A stretch of DNA of 64,000 bases from Candidatus Phyllobacterium onerii (GCF_028331445.1 NZ_JAQMHX010000006.1:1-64000); one strand, 5' to 3'; shown: positions 45,660-55,927, numbered from the stretch's first letter. Program-made: numbers and translations. The notes: generated by a model not told the origin, from the sequence alone.

Positions 45660-47057
45660 ATGGCCGACGTCCAAAAAATAGAACCGGATTCCGTCTTCGC
45701 AAAGGCTGTGAAGGAAGGGCTCCTCGCCGGTGCTCTCGCCTTCGGATTGTTCTTTCTGATCGTCGGTTTCCGCACCGATCAGAATATCCGGAATGAGCTT
45801 GTTCTGAACCAGCGTTGGGGACTGCTGGCGATCTTCGTGCTTGTCGCAGGTATTGGGCGGTTTTTACTGACCGCTTACATCACACCCTGGAGCGAAGCGC
45901 GTAGCAAGAACAAGCGCGCTGCAGTCGAAAAAGAACAATCCGCATTCCGCAAGAGCTTCCCCAAGATCGGACTCGGACTGCTACTCATCTATCCGTTCCT
46001 CGTGATTCTGATCCTCTGGGCCTATAACGGCTCCATCATGGGTGGCCTGCAAGGCTCATTGAAGTATGTCGATAATTTTGGCATTCAGATCCTGATCTAT
46101 GTGATGCTCGCCTGGGGTCTGAATATTGTGGTCGGTCTTGCCGGACTGCTCGATCTCGGTTATGTCGCCTTCTACGCTGTTGGCGCTTATTCCTACGCAT
46201 TGCTCTCAACCCATTTCGGTTTATCGTTCTGGCTGTTGCTGCCGATGGCGGGCATTTTCGCCGCCCTCTGGGGCATTATGCTCGGCTTCCCGGTTTTGCG
46301 CTTACGCGGCGACTATCTGGCGATTGTCACCCTCGCTTTCGGTGAAATCATTCGTTTGGTGTTGATCAACTGGACCGTCGTTACCAAAGGCACGTTCGGT
46401 ATTTCGGGTATCGCCAAAGCAACCTTGTTTGGCATTCCTTTCACCCCTGGACCAACCGGTTTCGCAGCGCTGCTTGGTCTTCCCAATTCCGGCGTCTACT
46501 ACAAGATTTTTCTCTACTACCTTATTCTGCTCCTTGCGCTCCTGACTGCATGGGTCACCATTCGTCTGCGCCGTATGCCGATCGGTCGTGCGTGGGAGGC
46601 TTTGCGTGAGGATGAGATCGCCTGCCGCTCGCTCGGCATCAATACGACGACGACAAAACTGACCGCGTTCGCCACCGGCGCAATGTTCGGCGGCTTTGCG
46701 GGTTCGTTTTTCGCGGCGCGGCAGGGATTTGTCAGCCCAGAATCCTTTGTGTTCCTGGAGTCCGCTATTATTCTTGCAATAGTGGTTCTGGGGGGGATGG
46801 GATCACTGGTCGGCATCGCTATCGCCGCTGCGGTGATGATCGGTGGTACGGAACTCTTGCGCGAATTGGAATTCCTGAAGCGCATCTTTGGACCGGATTT
46901 CACTCCCGAACTCTATCGTATGCTCTTGTTCGGTCTCGCGATGATCGTGGTCATGGTGTGGAAGCCGCGTGGTTTTGTCGGCAATCGAGAACCGAGTGCC
47001 TTCCTGCACAAACGCAAGATGGTGTCCAGCGAGTTTACCAAAGAAGGCCACGGCTGA
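45660..47057 (+). CDS. livM: Branched-chain amino acid ABC transporter permease LivM
   Basis: Protein of 465 residues, ATG 45660, AAAGG upstream. An N-terminal cytoplasmic stretch and three leading spans ([17 protein letters not shown] near residue 20) precede the core LivM domain from about residue 140 ([40 protein letters not shown]). The ATPase contact loop is [19 protein letters not shown]. The extended N-terminus is usual for rhizobial LivM. The stop overlaps the livG start (TGATG), showing coupled translation. Confidence 0.94.
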   Translation: MADVQKIEPDSVFAKAVKEGLLAGALAFGLFFLIVGFRTDQNIRNELVLNQRWGLLAIFVLVAGIGRFLLTAYITPWSEARSKNKRAAVEKEQSAFRKSFPKIGLGLLLIYPFLVILILWAYNGSIMGGLQGSLKYVDNFGIQILIYVMLAWGLNIVVGLAGLLDLGYVAFYAVGAYSYALLSTHFGLSFWLLLPMAGIFAALWGIMLGFPVLRLRGDYLAIVTLAFGEIIRLVLINWTVVTKGTFGISGIAKATLFGIPFTPGPTGFAALLGLPNSGVYYKIFLYYLILLLALLTAWVTIRLRRMPIGRAWEALREDEIACRSLGINTTTTKLTAFATGAMFGGFAGSFFAARQGFVSPESFVFLESAIILAIVVLGGMGSLVGIAIAAAVMIGGTELLRELEFLKRIFGPDFTPELYRMLLFGLAMIVVMVWKPRGFVGNREPSAFLHKRKMVSSEFTKEGHG

Positions 47058-48451
47058 TGGTTTCGGAAGTGCAAAACAATCCCACTGCAATCTTGCGCGT
47101 TGAACGGCTCTCGATGAAATTTGGTGGCCTCATCGCGATCAACGACCTGAACTTCGAAGCCAAGCGCGGCGCGATTACTGCCCTTATCGGCCCCAACGGT
47201 GCCGGCAAGACCACGGTCTTCAATTGCATAACCGGCTTTTACAAGCCGACCGAAGGTATGCTGACGATGACCCGTCAGAATGGTGAGGAGTATCTCTTGG
47301 AACGGATGGCCGATTTCGTCATCACCAAGAAGGCCAAGGTCGCGCGTACGTTCCAGAATATTCGCCTGTTTTCGGGGTTGACCGTTCTTGAAAACCTGCT
47401 CGTCGCTCAGCACAACCCACTGATGTTGTCGTCTGGTTTTACCATTCTCGGCTTGCTGGGCTTTCCTACTTACAAGAAGGCGGCTTCGGATGCGATCGAG
47501 AAGGCCCGTTTCTGGCTGGAAAAGATCAATCTGGTGGAGCGCGCCGACGATCCAGCTGGTGATCTGCCCTATGGTGCGCAGCGGCGTCTCGAGATCGCTC
47601 GCGCAATGTGTACGGATCCGGAATTGCTCTGCCTTGATGAACCTGCTGCAGGACTCAATGCTCGCGAGTCTGCCGAGCTCAACAAACTTCTGCTCGATAT
47701 TCGCGATGAAACGGGAACGTCGATCCTCCTCATAGAACATGACATGTCTGTAGTTATGGAAATCTCCGACCACGTTGTTGTTCTCGAATACGGCACGAAA
47801 ATCTCGGATGGCACGCCTGAGACCGTGAAAAATGATCCAAAGGTCATCGCTGCTTATCTTGGCGTCGAGGACGAAGAAGTGGTCGAACTGATCGAACAGG
47901 CGGAAGCTGCTGGTCTTGATGATATTACCGCGGCGGTAGATTTGCTTTCGACCGAGGCGCTGCACGAGATCGAGGAAGCCCATCCGGATATGGCTCCGGC
48001 CGCACTTATTCCTTCCGCCCCTGCCACGGTCAGGCGGGCTAGAGCTACGACTGCAAAAAAGCCTGTTGTAAAGTCCGCCGCAGACAAAACTGCTGCCAAG
48101 CCTGCAGCGAGTACCGTGAAATCGAAGCCAACCACCCCAACTGCAAAATCGCCGGCGGCAATCAAACCCGGTGCAACGGCGAACGCTCTTGCAGAGCCGC
48201 GTGGCGGCAAGGCAGACAAACTTATCGTTATCAAGGGCATTGGGCCGGTCAACGAGCGCAAACTCAACCAACACGGCATCTTCCACTTCGACCAGATTGC
48301 TGCCTGGAAGAAGGCTGACATTATCGCCGCGGAGGCCTACCTTGCTTTTGATGGGCGGATTGCGCGTGAAGACTGGATTGGACAGGCCAAGAAACTGGCA
48401 AAGCAGAGCCAGGTAACCCCGGCGCCCAAAAAGACCGGAGGGGCTAAATAA
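47057..48451 (+). CDS. livG: LivG ATPase with C-terminal Lys/Ala linker and helix-hairpin-helix-like domain
   Basis: Protein of 464 residues, ATG 47057 overlapping the livM stop by one base. Residues about 12-275 are a normal LivG ATPase: Walker A GPNGAGKTT, signature-like LPYGAQRRLEIARAM, Walker B LLCLDEPAAGLN, H-loop IEHDMSVVM. An acidic segment (EDEEVVELIEQAEAAGLDDI) is followed by a Lys/Ala/Pro/Thr-rich linker (about 320-380). The final 70 residues read LIVIKGIGPVNERKLNQHGI and AFDGRIAREDWIGQAKKLAK, a helix-hairpin-helix-like domain that in rhizobia also ends proteins such as L21 and NuoE. Ordinary LivG is about 255 residues, so nearly 200 are extra. It pairs with LivF. Confidence 0.92.
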   Translation: MVSEVQNNPTAILRVERLSMKFGGLIAINDLNFEAKRGAITALIGPNGAGKTTVFNCITGFYKPTEGMLTMTRQNGEEYLLERMADFVITKKAKVARTFQNIRLFSGLTVLENLLVAQHNPLMLSSGFTILGLLGFPTYKKAASDAIEKARFWLEKINLVERADDPAGDLPYGAQRRLEIARAMCTDPELLCLDEPAAGLNARESAELNKLLLDIRDETGTSILLIEHDMSVVMEISDHVVVLEYGTKISDGTPETVKNDPKVIAAYLGVEDEEVVELIEQAEAAGLDDITAAVDLLSTEALHEIEEAHPDMAPAALIPSAPATVRRARATTAKKPVVKSAADKTAAKPAASTVKSKPTTPTAKSPAAIKPGATANALAEPRGGKADKLIVIKGIGPVNERKLNQHGIFHFDQIAAWKKADIIAAEAYLAFDGRIAREDWIGQAKKLAKQSQVTPAPKKTGGAK

Positions 48452-49182
48452 TGTCGGAAAAGCAAGCCCTTCTCAGCGTTGAAGGCGTTGAAACCTACTA
48501 CGGCAATATTCGTGCCCTGAGCGGTGTTACAGTCCACGCGGATCCGGGCGAGATTGTCGCTTTGATCGGTGCCAATGGCGCCGGAAAATCTACCTTGATG
48601 ATGACAATCTTCGGGATGCCGCGCGCACGTACCGGACGTGTCGTTTTTGACGGCAAGGACATCACGCAATTGCCTACGCATGAAATCGCTCGGCTGCGGA
48701 TCGCGCAATCACCTGAAGGCCGCCGCATTTTTCCCCGCATGACCGTGCAGGAAAATCTGCAGATGGGTGCGAGCCTCGACAAGCTTGAGTACTTCGATGA
48801 AGATTCGCGCATGGTGTTCGATCTTTTCCCGCGGTTGAAGGAACGTATCAATCAGCGCGGCGGCACGCTTTCTGGCGGCGAACAGCAAATGCTGGCAATC
48901 GGGCGGGCGCTTATGGCACGTCCGCGCCTGCTACTGCTAGACGAGCCTTCATTGGGTCTCGCGCCACTGATCATAAAGCACATTTTCGAAGCAATCAAAG
49001 AGTTGAACAAGACCACCGGATTGACGGTGTTCCTAGTTGAACAGAACGCGTTCGGCGCTCTGAAGCTCGCCGATCGCGGCTACGTGATGGTGAACGGTAT
49101 TGTGACGATGAGCGGATCGAGCGCGGAACTTCTTGCAAATCCGGAAGTGCGCGCCGCGTACCTTGAAGGCGGTCGTCACTAA
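48451..49182 (+). CDS. livF: Branched-chain amino acid ABC transporter ATP-binding protein LivF
   Basis: Protein of 243 residues, ATG 48451 overlapping the livG stop by one base (TAATG). Walker A GANGAGKST, Q-loop region IAQSPEGRRIFPRMTV, signature LSGGEQQMLAIGRAL, Walker B LLLLDEPSLGLAP and H-loop VEQNAF (the usual Gln-Asn variant of LivF) are all present. Length and motifs are normal, in contrast to the extended LivG next door. It forms the heterodimeric motor with LivG. Confidence 0.96.
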   Translation: MSEKQALLSVEGVETYYGNIRALSGVTVHADPGEIVALIGANGAGKSTLMMTIFGMPRARTGRVVFDGKDITQLPTHEIARLRIAQSPEGRRIFPRMTVQENLQMGASLDKLEYFDEDSRMVFDLFPRLKERINQRGGTLSGGEQQMLAIGRALMARPRLLLLDEPSLGLAPLIIKHIFEAIKELNKTTGLTVFLVEQNAFGALKLADRGYVMVNGIVTMSGSSAELLANPEVRAAYLEGGRH

Positions 49183-49224
49183 CGAGAGAAAGGCCTTCTT
49201 GAATGGCCTCAGGGGAATATTGCC

Positions 49225-49578
49225 ATGCAGGGCATCTTATACGAAGAACCTTCAATCTGGCTGTTCATACTGGTCACCTGCCTCATGGGCGGCTGGGCCG
49301 CGTGGATGGCAGGACGAGCCTGCGCCAAAACATGGCGCCCCTTGGTGATCGTCATATTCTATATGCTGCTGTTAGGCATTGCTGTCCGGTTCATCCACTT
49401 CGCTCTTTTTGGTGGAACGATGTTCACGCTTCACTACTACATCGTGGATACGATTGTGCTGACCATCATCGGAATCCTCGGCTATCGCTATACCCGGACC
49501 AACCAGATGGTCCGGCAATATCATTGGCTCTATGAAAAAAGTTCTCCATTTGCCTGGAAAGACAGAACGAGAGCTTAA
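49225..49578 (+). CDS. Small liv-operon membrane protein (DUF6867-like)
   Basis: Protein of 117 residues, ATG 49225. Three membrane segments are visible: SIWLFILVTCLMGGWAAWMA, PLVIVIFYMLLLGIAVRFIH and YYIVDTIVLTIIGILGY. The C-terminus is short, charged and cytoplasmic (RYTRTNQMVRQYHWLYEKSS). Small proteins of this kind recur between livF and the binding-protein gene in Rhizobiales, suggesting a role with the transporter, but the function is unknown. It is 42 bp after livF and in the same direction. Confidence 0.82.
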   Translation: MQGILYEEPSIWLFILVTCLMGGWAAWMAGRACAKTWRPLVIVIFYMLLLGIAVRFIHFALFGGTMFTLHYYIVDTIVLTIIGILGYRYTRTNQMVRQYHWLYEKSSPFAWKDRTRA

Positions 49579-49704
49579 CCTATCTCGCTGATGCGAAATG
49601 AATCAGCGTGACAACCGCCGGGAAATCGGCAAATGTAATCTTCAAGCGACGAAAACAAACCGTCGCGAGGGGTTGGTAAGTACCTAGAAAATGGGAGTTT
49701 TCAA

Positions 49705-50820
49705 ATGAAGAAGTCACTGTTATCGGGCGTTGCACTTGCTGCAATGCTCGCCTTGAGCGGCAACGCGTATGCCGATCTTCTGATCGGTGTCGGTGGACCG
49801 TTGACCGGACCGAACGCCGCTTTCGGTGCACAGTTGCAGAAGGGTGCAGAAGCAGCTATCGCTGAGATCAATGCAGCCGGCGGCGTTAATGGTGAGCAGG
49901 TCAAACTGTCACTTGGCGATGACGTTTCGGATCCAAAACAGGGCATTTCCGTTGCCAACAAGTTTGTTGCTGATGGTGTGAAGTTCGTTATCGGCCACTT
50001 CAATTCCGGCGTTTCGATCCCGGCATCTGAAGTTTATGCTGAAAACGGGATTCTGGAAATCACGCCTGCTGCGACCAACCCGGTCTTCACAGAGCGTAAA
50101 TTGTGGAACACCTTCCGCACTTGCGGACGTGACGATCAGCAGGGTGTTGTAGCTGGTACGTACATTGCCGAGAAGTTCAAGGATGCCAAGATTGCGGTTG
50201 TCCATGACAAGACACCATATGGCCAGGGCCTCGCGGACGAAACCAAGAAGACGCTGAATGCCAAGGGCATGAAGGAAGCGATGTACGAAGGCGTTAACGT
50301 CGGCGACAAAGACTTCTCCGCTCTGATCGCCAAGGCAAAGGAAGCCGGCGTTACGGTTCTTTATTGGGGTGGCTTGCACACGGAAGCTGGCCTGATTATC
50401 CGCCAGCTTGCTGATCAGGGCCTGAAAGTCACGTTCATCTCCGGTGACGGTATCGTTTCGAACGAACTTGCTTCCATCGCTGGCGATGCCGTCGCGGGTA
50501 CGTTGAACACATTCGGCCCAGATCCGAGCAAGAACCCAGCCAACAAGGAACTCGTTGAAAAGTTCCGCGCGCAGGGCTTCGAGCCGGAAGCTTATACACT
50601 CTATTCCTATGCTGCGGCACAGGTTATCGCAGACGCAGCGAAAGCCGCGGGATCGAACGATCCTGAGACCGTTGCAAAAACGATGAAGGAAAAGGGTCCG
50701 TTCAAGACCGTTCTTGGCGATATCGCCTTTGATGAAAAGGGCGATCCCAAGCTTCCAGGCTATGTTATGTACGAATGGAAGAAGGGCGAAGACGGCAAGT
50801 ACAGCTATTTCCAGCAATAA
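49705..50820 (+). CDS. Branched-chain amino acid ABC transporter substrate-binding protein (first copy)
   Basis: Protein of 371 residues, ATG 49705 with GGGAG seven bases upstream. It has a Sec signal peptide ([19 protein letters not shown]) and the periplasmic type I Leu/Ile/Val-binding fold: [59 protein letters not shown] and [20 protein letters not shown]. It delivers leucine, isoleucine, valine or related amino acids to LivHMGF, encoded just upstream. A hairpin follows, and then a second, very similar gene. Confidence 0.94.
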   Translation: MKKSLLSGVALAAMLALSGNAYADLLIGVGGPLTGPNAAFGAQLQKGAEAAIAEINAAGGVNGEQVKLSLGDDVSDPKQGISVANKFVADGVKFVIGHFNSGVSIPASEVYAENGILEITPAATNPVFTERKLWNTFRTCGRDDQQGVVAGTYIAEKFKDAKIAVVHDKTPYGQGLADETKKTLNAKGMKEAMYEGVNVGDKDFSALIAKAKEAGVTVLYWGGLHTEAGLIIRQLADQGLKVTFISGDGIVSNELASIAGDAVAGTLNTFGPDPSKNPANKELVEKFRAQGFEPEAYTLYSYAAAQVIADAAKAAGSNDPETVAKTMKEKGPFKTVLGDIAFDEKGDPKLPGYVMYEWKKGEDGKYSYFQQ

Positions 50821-50841
50821 GCCTTCCGTTTGAGATGATCA

Positions 50842-50872
50842 GTGAATGCCCGGCGCGATGCTGGGCATTCAC
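50842..50872 (+). terminator. Hairpin after the first liv binding-protein gene
   Basis: GTGAATGCCC (50842-50851) and GGGCATTCAC (50863-50872) pair perfectly around an 11-base loop, 21 bp after the stop. No T run follows, so it could be a transcript-stabilising stem as often found behind binding-protein genes, or a rho-dependent end. Confidence 0.55.
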
Positions 50873-51028
50873 ATTAATAACCATCGCGTTTGTCGTGTTT
50901 CGACGGAAAACAGCGGTGCTTGTTCGCAATTTTTCGTTTATCCGCCTAAACCTATACCGGTGATCGAACTCCGGATTTGGTAATATTGCCCGCTAATTTT
51001 TTTGACATCATTTTAGAATGGAGTTTGT

Positions 51029-52144
51029 ATGACGAAGTTACTTTTTCCCGGCATGATTGCAGCAGCAATGGTCATATTCACCGGTTACGCTCACGCCAAT
51101 ATACTGGTCGGCGTTGGGGCTCCACTCACTGGCCCGAATGCAGCCATGGGTGCGCAGATAAAGCGAGGGGTCGAGGCAGCTACCGCTGCTATAAACGACG
51201 CCGGCGGTATCAATGGTGAGAAGATAGATCTAGCCTTTGGCGATGATGTTTCCGATCCGAAGCAAGGTATTTCCGTTGCAAACAAATTCGTGGCCGACGG
51301 CGTGAAGATCGTTATTGGTCATTACAATTCGGGCGTATCGATACCAGCGTCGGAGGTTTATGCGGAGAATGGAATCCTGCAGGTAACCCCGGCGTCGACC
51401 AATCCGAAGTATACCGAGCGCGGTCTCTGGAACACATTCCGAACCTGTGGCCGCGATGACCAGCAAGGGAAGGTCGCCGGAGCATATATCGCCGATCATT
51501 TCAAGGACGCCAAGATCGCCATCGTCAACGACAAGACGCCCTATGGCCAGGGTCTCGCCGATGAAACCAAGAAAGCACTGAACGCCCAGGGCATCACCGA
51601 AGCGCTCAACGAGGGCGTCCATACCGGTGACAAGGATTTCTCGGCGCTGATCAGCAAAGTGAAAGAAGCCGGTGTTACCGTATTCTATTGGGGTGGGGTA
51701 CACACGGAAGCGGGCCTGATCATGCGTCAATTGGCGGACCAGGGCCTTAAAGTACAATTCATTTCAGGTGCGGCGATCGTCTCAAATGAGTTGGCATCGA
51801 TAGCAGGTGATGCCGTCATTGGTACGCTCAATACATTTGGTCCGGATCCACGCAACAACCCGGCGAACAAGGAACTGATCGAGAAGTTCAGGGCGGACGG
51901 TTTTGAGCCGGAAGCATTCACGCTGTACGCCTACGGCTCCCTTCAGGCCATCGCTGCTGCTGCAAACGCCGCAGAAACAAACGATCCGGAGCTGATAGCC
52001 AAATCATTGAAAGGAAAGGGGCCATTCAAGACGGTGCTAGGTGATCTGGCGTTTGATGAGAAGGGCGATCCGAAATTCCCGGGCTACGTCATGTATGAAT
52101 GGAAAAAGGGCCCCGACGGCAAGATCGGCTATTTCCAGCAATAA
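51029..52144 (+). CDS. Branched-chain amino acid ABC transporter substrate-binding protein (second, tandem copy)
   Basis: Protein of 371 residues, ATG 51029, exactly the same length as the preceding protein and sharing long identical blocks ([51 protein letters not shown]). The signal peptide ends ITGYAHA-like (TGYAHA). Differences cluster around the ligand cleft and surface ([33 protein letters not shown]), so the pair may divide substrates. A 208-bp gap with its own promoter space lies between them, and a T-tailed terminator follows. Confidence 0.94.
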   Translation: MTKLLFPGMIAAAMVIFTGYAHANILVGVGAPLTGPNAAMGAQIKRGVEAATAAINDAGGINGEKIDLAFGDDVSDPKQGISVANKFVADGVKIVIGHYNSGVSIPASEVYAENGILQVTPASTNPKYTERGLWNTFRTCGRDDQQGKVAGAYIADHFKDAKIAIVNDKTPYGQGLADETKKALNAQGITEALNEGVHTGDKDFSALISKVKEAGVTVFYWGGVHTEAGLIMRQLADQGLKVQFISGAAIVSNELASIAGDAVIGTLNTFGPDPRNNPANKELIEKFRADGFEPEAFTLYAYGSLQAIAAAANAAETNDPELIAKSLKGKGPFKTVLGDLAFDEKGDPKFPGYVMYEWKKGPDGKIGYFQQ

Positions 52145-52167
52145 GCTGACTAACTGATATATGCGTG

Positions 52168-52195
52168 AAATGCTCGGCCTAGCGCCGGGCATTTT
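52168..52195 (+). terminator. Rho-independent terminator after the second liv binding-protein gene
   Basis: AAATGCTCGGC and GCCGGGCATTT pair over 11 bp (one G-U) around loop CTAGC and run into TTTT. It closes the liv region before the pyruvate carboxylase gene. Confidence 0.8.
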
Positions 52196-52316
52196 GCTAT
52201 TGGACATTTGAGATTCTTGTGTTCAATATGTATTTGTTTGCACTGCAACAATCCTGAGAAATGTTGATGCAGCCCAATCCATTTTAAAGCGTTTTTCGCT
52301 GTCTGGAGTTTTCGCC

Positions 52317-55300
52317 TTGCCTATCAAGAAAATACTCGTCGCCAATCGATCAGAGATTGCCATCCGCGTATTCCGTGCGGCAAACGAGCTTGGCATGAAA
52401 ACCGTGGCGATCTGGGCGGAAGAGGACAAGCTTGCGCTGCACCGCTTCAAGGCGGATGAGTCCTATCAGGTTGGTCGTGGTCCGCATCTCGCCAAGGATA
52501 TGGGCCCCATTGAAAGCTACCTGTCAATCGAGGAGATCATCCGGGTTGCGAAGCTTTCGGGCGCCGACGCTATCCATCCAGGCTACGGGCTTCTGTCGGA
52601 AAGCCCGGAATTTGCCGATGCCTGCGCGGAGGCCGGCATTATCTTCATCGGACCCAAGCCGGAGACCATGCGCCGGCTTGGTAACAAGGTTGCCGCGCGC
52701 AATTTGGCAATTGAAATAGGCGTTCCGGTGGTTCCCGCAACCGAGCCACTGCCCGACGACATGGAAGCTGTCAAGGCAATGGCCGAACAGATTGGCTACC
52801 CAGTGATGTTGAAGGCATCATGGGGCGGCGGCGGGCGTGGCATGCGCGCTATTTTTTCGGTGGATGACCTCGCACGCGAAGTCACTGAGGGCAAGAGGGA
52901 GGCCAAGGCCGCCTTTGGCAAGGATGAGGTCTATCTTGAAAAGCTGGTGCAGCGCGCCCGTCACGTTGAAGTACAGATTCTTGGCGACACGCATGGCAAT
53001 GCAGTGCACCTTTTTGAGCGCGACTGCTCGATTCAGCGACGGAACCAGAAGGTGGTTGAGCGTGCCCCGGCACCATACCTCACTGACAGCCAACGCAAGG
53101 AAATATGCGATTATGGTCTGAAGATCGCGGAGGAGACAAGCTACATCGGCGCCGGAACCATCGAGTTCCTGATGGATGCCGATACGAATGAGTTCTACTT
53201 CATCGAAGTGAACCCACGCATCCAGGTCGAGCATACGGTTACCGAAGAGGTGACTGGTATCGACATCGTCAAGGCGCAGATACGCATTCTTGAAGGTGCG
53301 GCCATTGGCACGCCGGAATCGGGCGTACCGGCGCAGAAAGACATCAAGCTCAACGGCCACGCCTTGCAGTGCCGTATCACTACGGAAGACCCCGAACAGA
53401 ACTTTATCCCGGACTATGGTCGCATCACCGCCTATCGGGGCGCGACCGGTTTCGGTATCCGTCTGGATGGCGGCACGGCCTATTCCGGCGCGGTGATTAC
53501 CCGTTTCTACGATCCGCTTTTGGAGAAGATCACCGCCTGGTCGCCAACGGCGGAAGAAACCATCCACAGGATGCATCGTGCGCTGCGCGAGTTTCGTATC
53601 CGCGGTGTCGCCACTAACCTTACCTTCCTTGAAGCGATCATCACACACCCGAAATTTCTCGATAATTCCTATACGACCAAATTCATCGATACGACTCCCG
53701 AACTCTTTGAACAGGTCAAGCGGCAAGACCGTGCAACCAAACTTCTGACCTATCTTGCGGACGTAACCGTAAACGGTCATCCGGAAACCAAGGGCAGGGC
53801 CGCGCCCTCCAAAGATGCGGCGCTGCCGCGCGTTCCTTTCGTGGAAACGCCGATCCCTGACGGCACCAAACGGTTGCTCGATCAACTGGGGCCGCAAAAG
53901 TTTGCCGAGTGGATGCGCAACGAAAAGCGCGTGTTGTTTACGGACACCACGATGCGCGACGGGCACCAATCACTCTTGGCTACGCGAATGCGGACCTATG
54001 ATATTGCTCGCGTTGCCGGCACTTACGCACGCGCCTTGCCGCAGCTCTTCTCGCTGGAATGCTGGGGTGGTGCTACTTTCGATGTCGCAATGCGGTTCCT
54101 GACGGAAGACCCGTGGGAACGCCTCGCTGAAATCCGCGAGGGCGCGCCAAATATCCTTCTGCAAATGCTGCTGCGTGGCGCAAATGGCGTTGGTTACAAA
54201 AGCTATCCGGATAATGTCGTCAAATATTTTGTACGCCAGGCGGCAAAAGGCGGTGTGGATGTTTTCCGCGTGTTCGACAGTTTGAACTGGGTCGAAAACA
54301 TGCGTGTCACCATGGATGCGGTCGTTGAGGAGAACAAGCTCTGCGAAGCCGCGATCTGCTATACGGGCGATATACTGAATTCCGCGCGGCCAAAATACGA
54401 TCTGAAATATTACGTCGACCTGGCGCAGCAGGTGGAGAAGGCCGGGGCCCATATCATCGCCCTTAAGGACATGGCGGGTCTTTTGAAGCCAAATGCTGCG
54501 AAGGTTTTATTCAAGGCGTTGCGTGAAGCAACCGACCTGCCGCTGCATTTCCACACGCACGATACGTCGGGTGTTGCCGCAGCGACTGTTCTTGCAGCAG
54601 TGGATGCAGGTGTTGACGTGGTGGACGCTGCGATGGATGCGCTTTCCGGCAATACCTCGCAGCCATGTCTCGGTTCGATCGTTGAGGCATTGAAAGGTAC
54701 AGAGCGCGATCCCGGCCTCGATCCCGAGTGGATACGCCGTATTTCCTTCTATTGGGAGGCGGTGCGTACGCAATATGCGGCTTTTGAAAGTGACTTAAAG
54801 GGGCCGGCCTCCGAGGTCTACCTTCACGAAATGCCCGGGGGGCAGTTTACCAATCTCAAGGAACAGGCTCGCTCGCTCGGACTCGAGACGCGTTGGCACG
54901 AAGTTGCGCAAACCTATGCAGACGTGAACCAGATGTTCGGTGATATCGTCAAGGTCACGCCATCCTCCAAGGTTGTCGGAGATATGGCTCTGATGATGGT
55001 AAGCCAGGATCTGTCCGTCGCCGACGTGGAGAACCCCGATAAGGATATTGCATTTCCGGATTCGGTGGTGTCGATGATGCGGGGTGATCTCGGACAACCG
55101 CCGAACGGTTGGCCGAAGAACATTCAGAAGAAGATTCTGAATGGTGAAAAGCCATTCACCGAGCGGCCGGGTGCACTTTTGTCGCCCGCGGATCTTGATG
55201 CCGAGCGGAAAGAAATCGAGACCAAACTGGAACGGAAGATCAGCGATCAGGAATTCGCTTCTTATCTCATGTACCCTAAAGTGTTCACAGATTTTGCCAT

Positions 55301-55775
55301 AACGCACAACACATACGGCCCGACGAGTGTACTGCCGACGCATGTCTACTTTTACGGACTGGCGCAGGAGGAGGAAGTGTTTCTCGATATCGAACGCGGC
55401 AAGACCCTCGTCGTTCGCAACCAGGCAGTGGGTGAACCCGATGATAAAGGAATGTGCACAGTCTTTTTCGAGATGAACGGTCAGCCGCGCCGCGTGAAGG
55501 TCCCCGATCGCACACGTGCCGGCAGTGGCGCCGGCGTAAGACGCAAGGCGGAGCTTGGAAATGACAAGCAGGTGGGAGCGCCCATGCCAGGCATTATCTC
55601 AACTGTCGGCATTGCAAGTGGACAAAAAGTCAATGCGGGAGACGTCTTGCTGTCCATCGAGGCGATGAAGATGGAGACTGCCTTGCGTGCCGAACGAGAT
55701 GGCACAATTGCGGAAGTGCTCGTGCGTGCCGGCGATCAGATAGACGCAAAGGATCTTCTCGTCGTTTACGAATAG
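52317..55775 (+). CDS. pyc: Pyruvate carboxylase
   Basis: Protein of 1,152 residues from TTG 52317 with GGAG upstream. Domains in order: biotin carboxylase (about 1-455) with KILVANRSEIAIRVFRAANE, the ATP site ASWGGGGRGMRAIF and FIEVNPRIQVEHTVTEEVTG; carboxyltransferase (about 535-830) with LFTDTTMRDGHQSLLATRMR and LKDMAGLLKPNA; tetramerisation region; and biotin carrier (about 1080-1152) with biotinylated Lys1118 in EAMKMET. The length is normal for single-chain enzymes. It carboxylates pyruvate to oxaloacetate with ATP and bicarbonate, the main anaplerotic step in rhizobia. It stands alone, with a terminator behind. Confidence 0.97.
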   Translation: MPIKKILVANRSEIAIRVFRAANELGMKTVAIWAEEDKLALHRFKADESYQVGRGPHLAKDMGPIESYLSIEEIIRVAKLSGADAIHPGYGLLSESPEFADACAEAGIIFIGPKPETMRRLGNKVAARNLAIEIGVPVVPATEPLPDDMEAVKAMAEQIGYPVMLKASWGGGGRGMRAIFSVDDLAREVTEGKREAKAAFGKDEVYLEKLVQRARHVEVQILGDTHGNAVHLFERDCSIQRRNQKVVERAPAPYLTDSQRKEICDYGLKIAEETSYIGAGTIEFLMDADTNEFYFIEVNPRIQVEHTVTEEVTGIDIVKAQIRILEGAAIGTPESGVPAQKDIKLNGHALQCRITTEDPEQNFIPDYGRITAYRGATGFGIRLDGGTAYSGAVITRFYDPLLEKITAWSPTAEETIHRMHRALREFRIRGVATNLTFLEAIITHPKFLDNSYTTKFIDTTPELFEQVKRQDRATKLLTYLADVTVNGHPETKGRAAPSKDAALPRVPFVETPIPDGTKRLLDQLGPQKFAEWMRNEKRVLFTDTTMRDGHQSLLATRMRTYDIARVAGTYARALPQLFSLECWGGATFDVAMRFLTEDPWERLAEIREGAPNILLQMLLRGANGVGYKSYPDNVVKYFVRQAAKGGVDVFRVFDSLNWVENMRVTMDAVVEENKLCEAAICYTGDILNSARPKYDLKYYVDLAQQVEKAGAHIIALKDMAGLLKPNAAKVLFKALREATDLPLHFHTHDTSGVAAATVLAAVDAGVDVVDAAMDALSGNTSQPCLGSIVEALKGTERDPGLDPEWIRRISFYWEAVRTQYAAFESDLKGPASEVYLHEMPGGQFTNLKEQARSLGLETRWHEVAQTYADVNQMFGDIVKVTPSSKVVGDMALMMVSQDLSVADVENPDKDIAFPDSVVSMMRGDLGQPPNGWPKNIQKKILNGEKPFTERPGALLSPADLDAERKEIETKLERKISDQEFASYLMYPKVFTDFAITHNTYGPTSVLPTHVYFYGLAQEEEVFLDIERGKTLVVRNQAVGEPDDKGMCTVFFEMNGQPRRVKVPDRTRAGSGAGVRRKAELGNDKQVGAPMPGIISTVGIASGQKVNAGDVLLSIEAMKMETALRAERDGTIAEVLVRAGDQIDAKDLLVVYE

Positions 55776-55800
55776 GCTTGTGGCAATTCGCAAGCATGAG

Positions 55801-55823
55801 AAAGGCCCATATGGGCCTTTTTG
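55801..55823 (+). terminator. Rho-independent terminator after pyc
   Basis: AAAGGCCC-ATAT-GGGCCTTT forms a perfect stem (55801-55820) followed by T residues, 25 bp after the pyc stop. The symmetry of A and T ends allows activity in both directions. Confidence 0.9.
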
Positions 55824-55874
55824 TTTCCGGCCTACGCGCCAAAGCGCTCATTCATGCAAATATGCGCATCATCT

Positions 55875-55892
55875 ATTGCCGATATCGGCAAT
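55875..55892. promoter_or_regulatory. Perfect 18-bp palindrome upstream of the DeoR gene, putative operator
   Basis: ATTGCCGATATCGGCAAT is a complete dyad 35 bp before the DeoR regulator start and after the pyc terminator, so it lies in the promoter zone of the DeoR-MFS pair. It does not precede a T run. Autoregulation by the DeoR protein is the simplest reading. Confidence 0.55.
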
Positions 55893-55927
55893 AATTGCTA
55901 TGTTGCCGGCATATGCAGGGGTGTTCA

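Noticed and set aside
44492..45775. Minus-strand frame of 427 codons antisense to livH
   Set aside because: The composition (His, Asp and Arg rich) is that of an antisense shadow, and livH is clearly the real gene.
46913..48286. Minus-strand frame of 457 codons antisense to livG
   Set aside because: Same reason: it mirrors livG, and no motif or ribosome binding site supports it.
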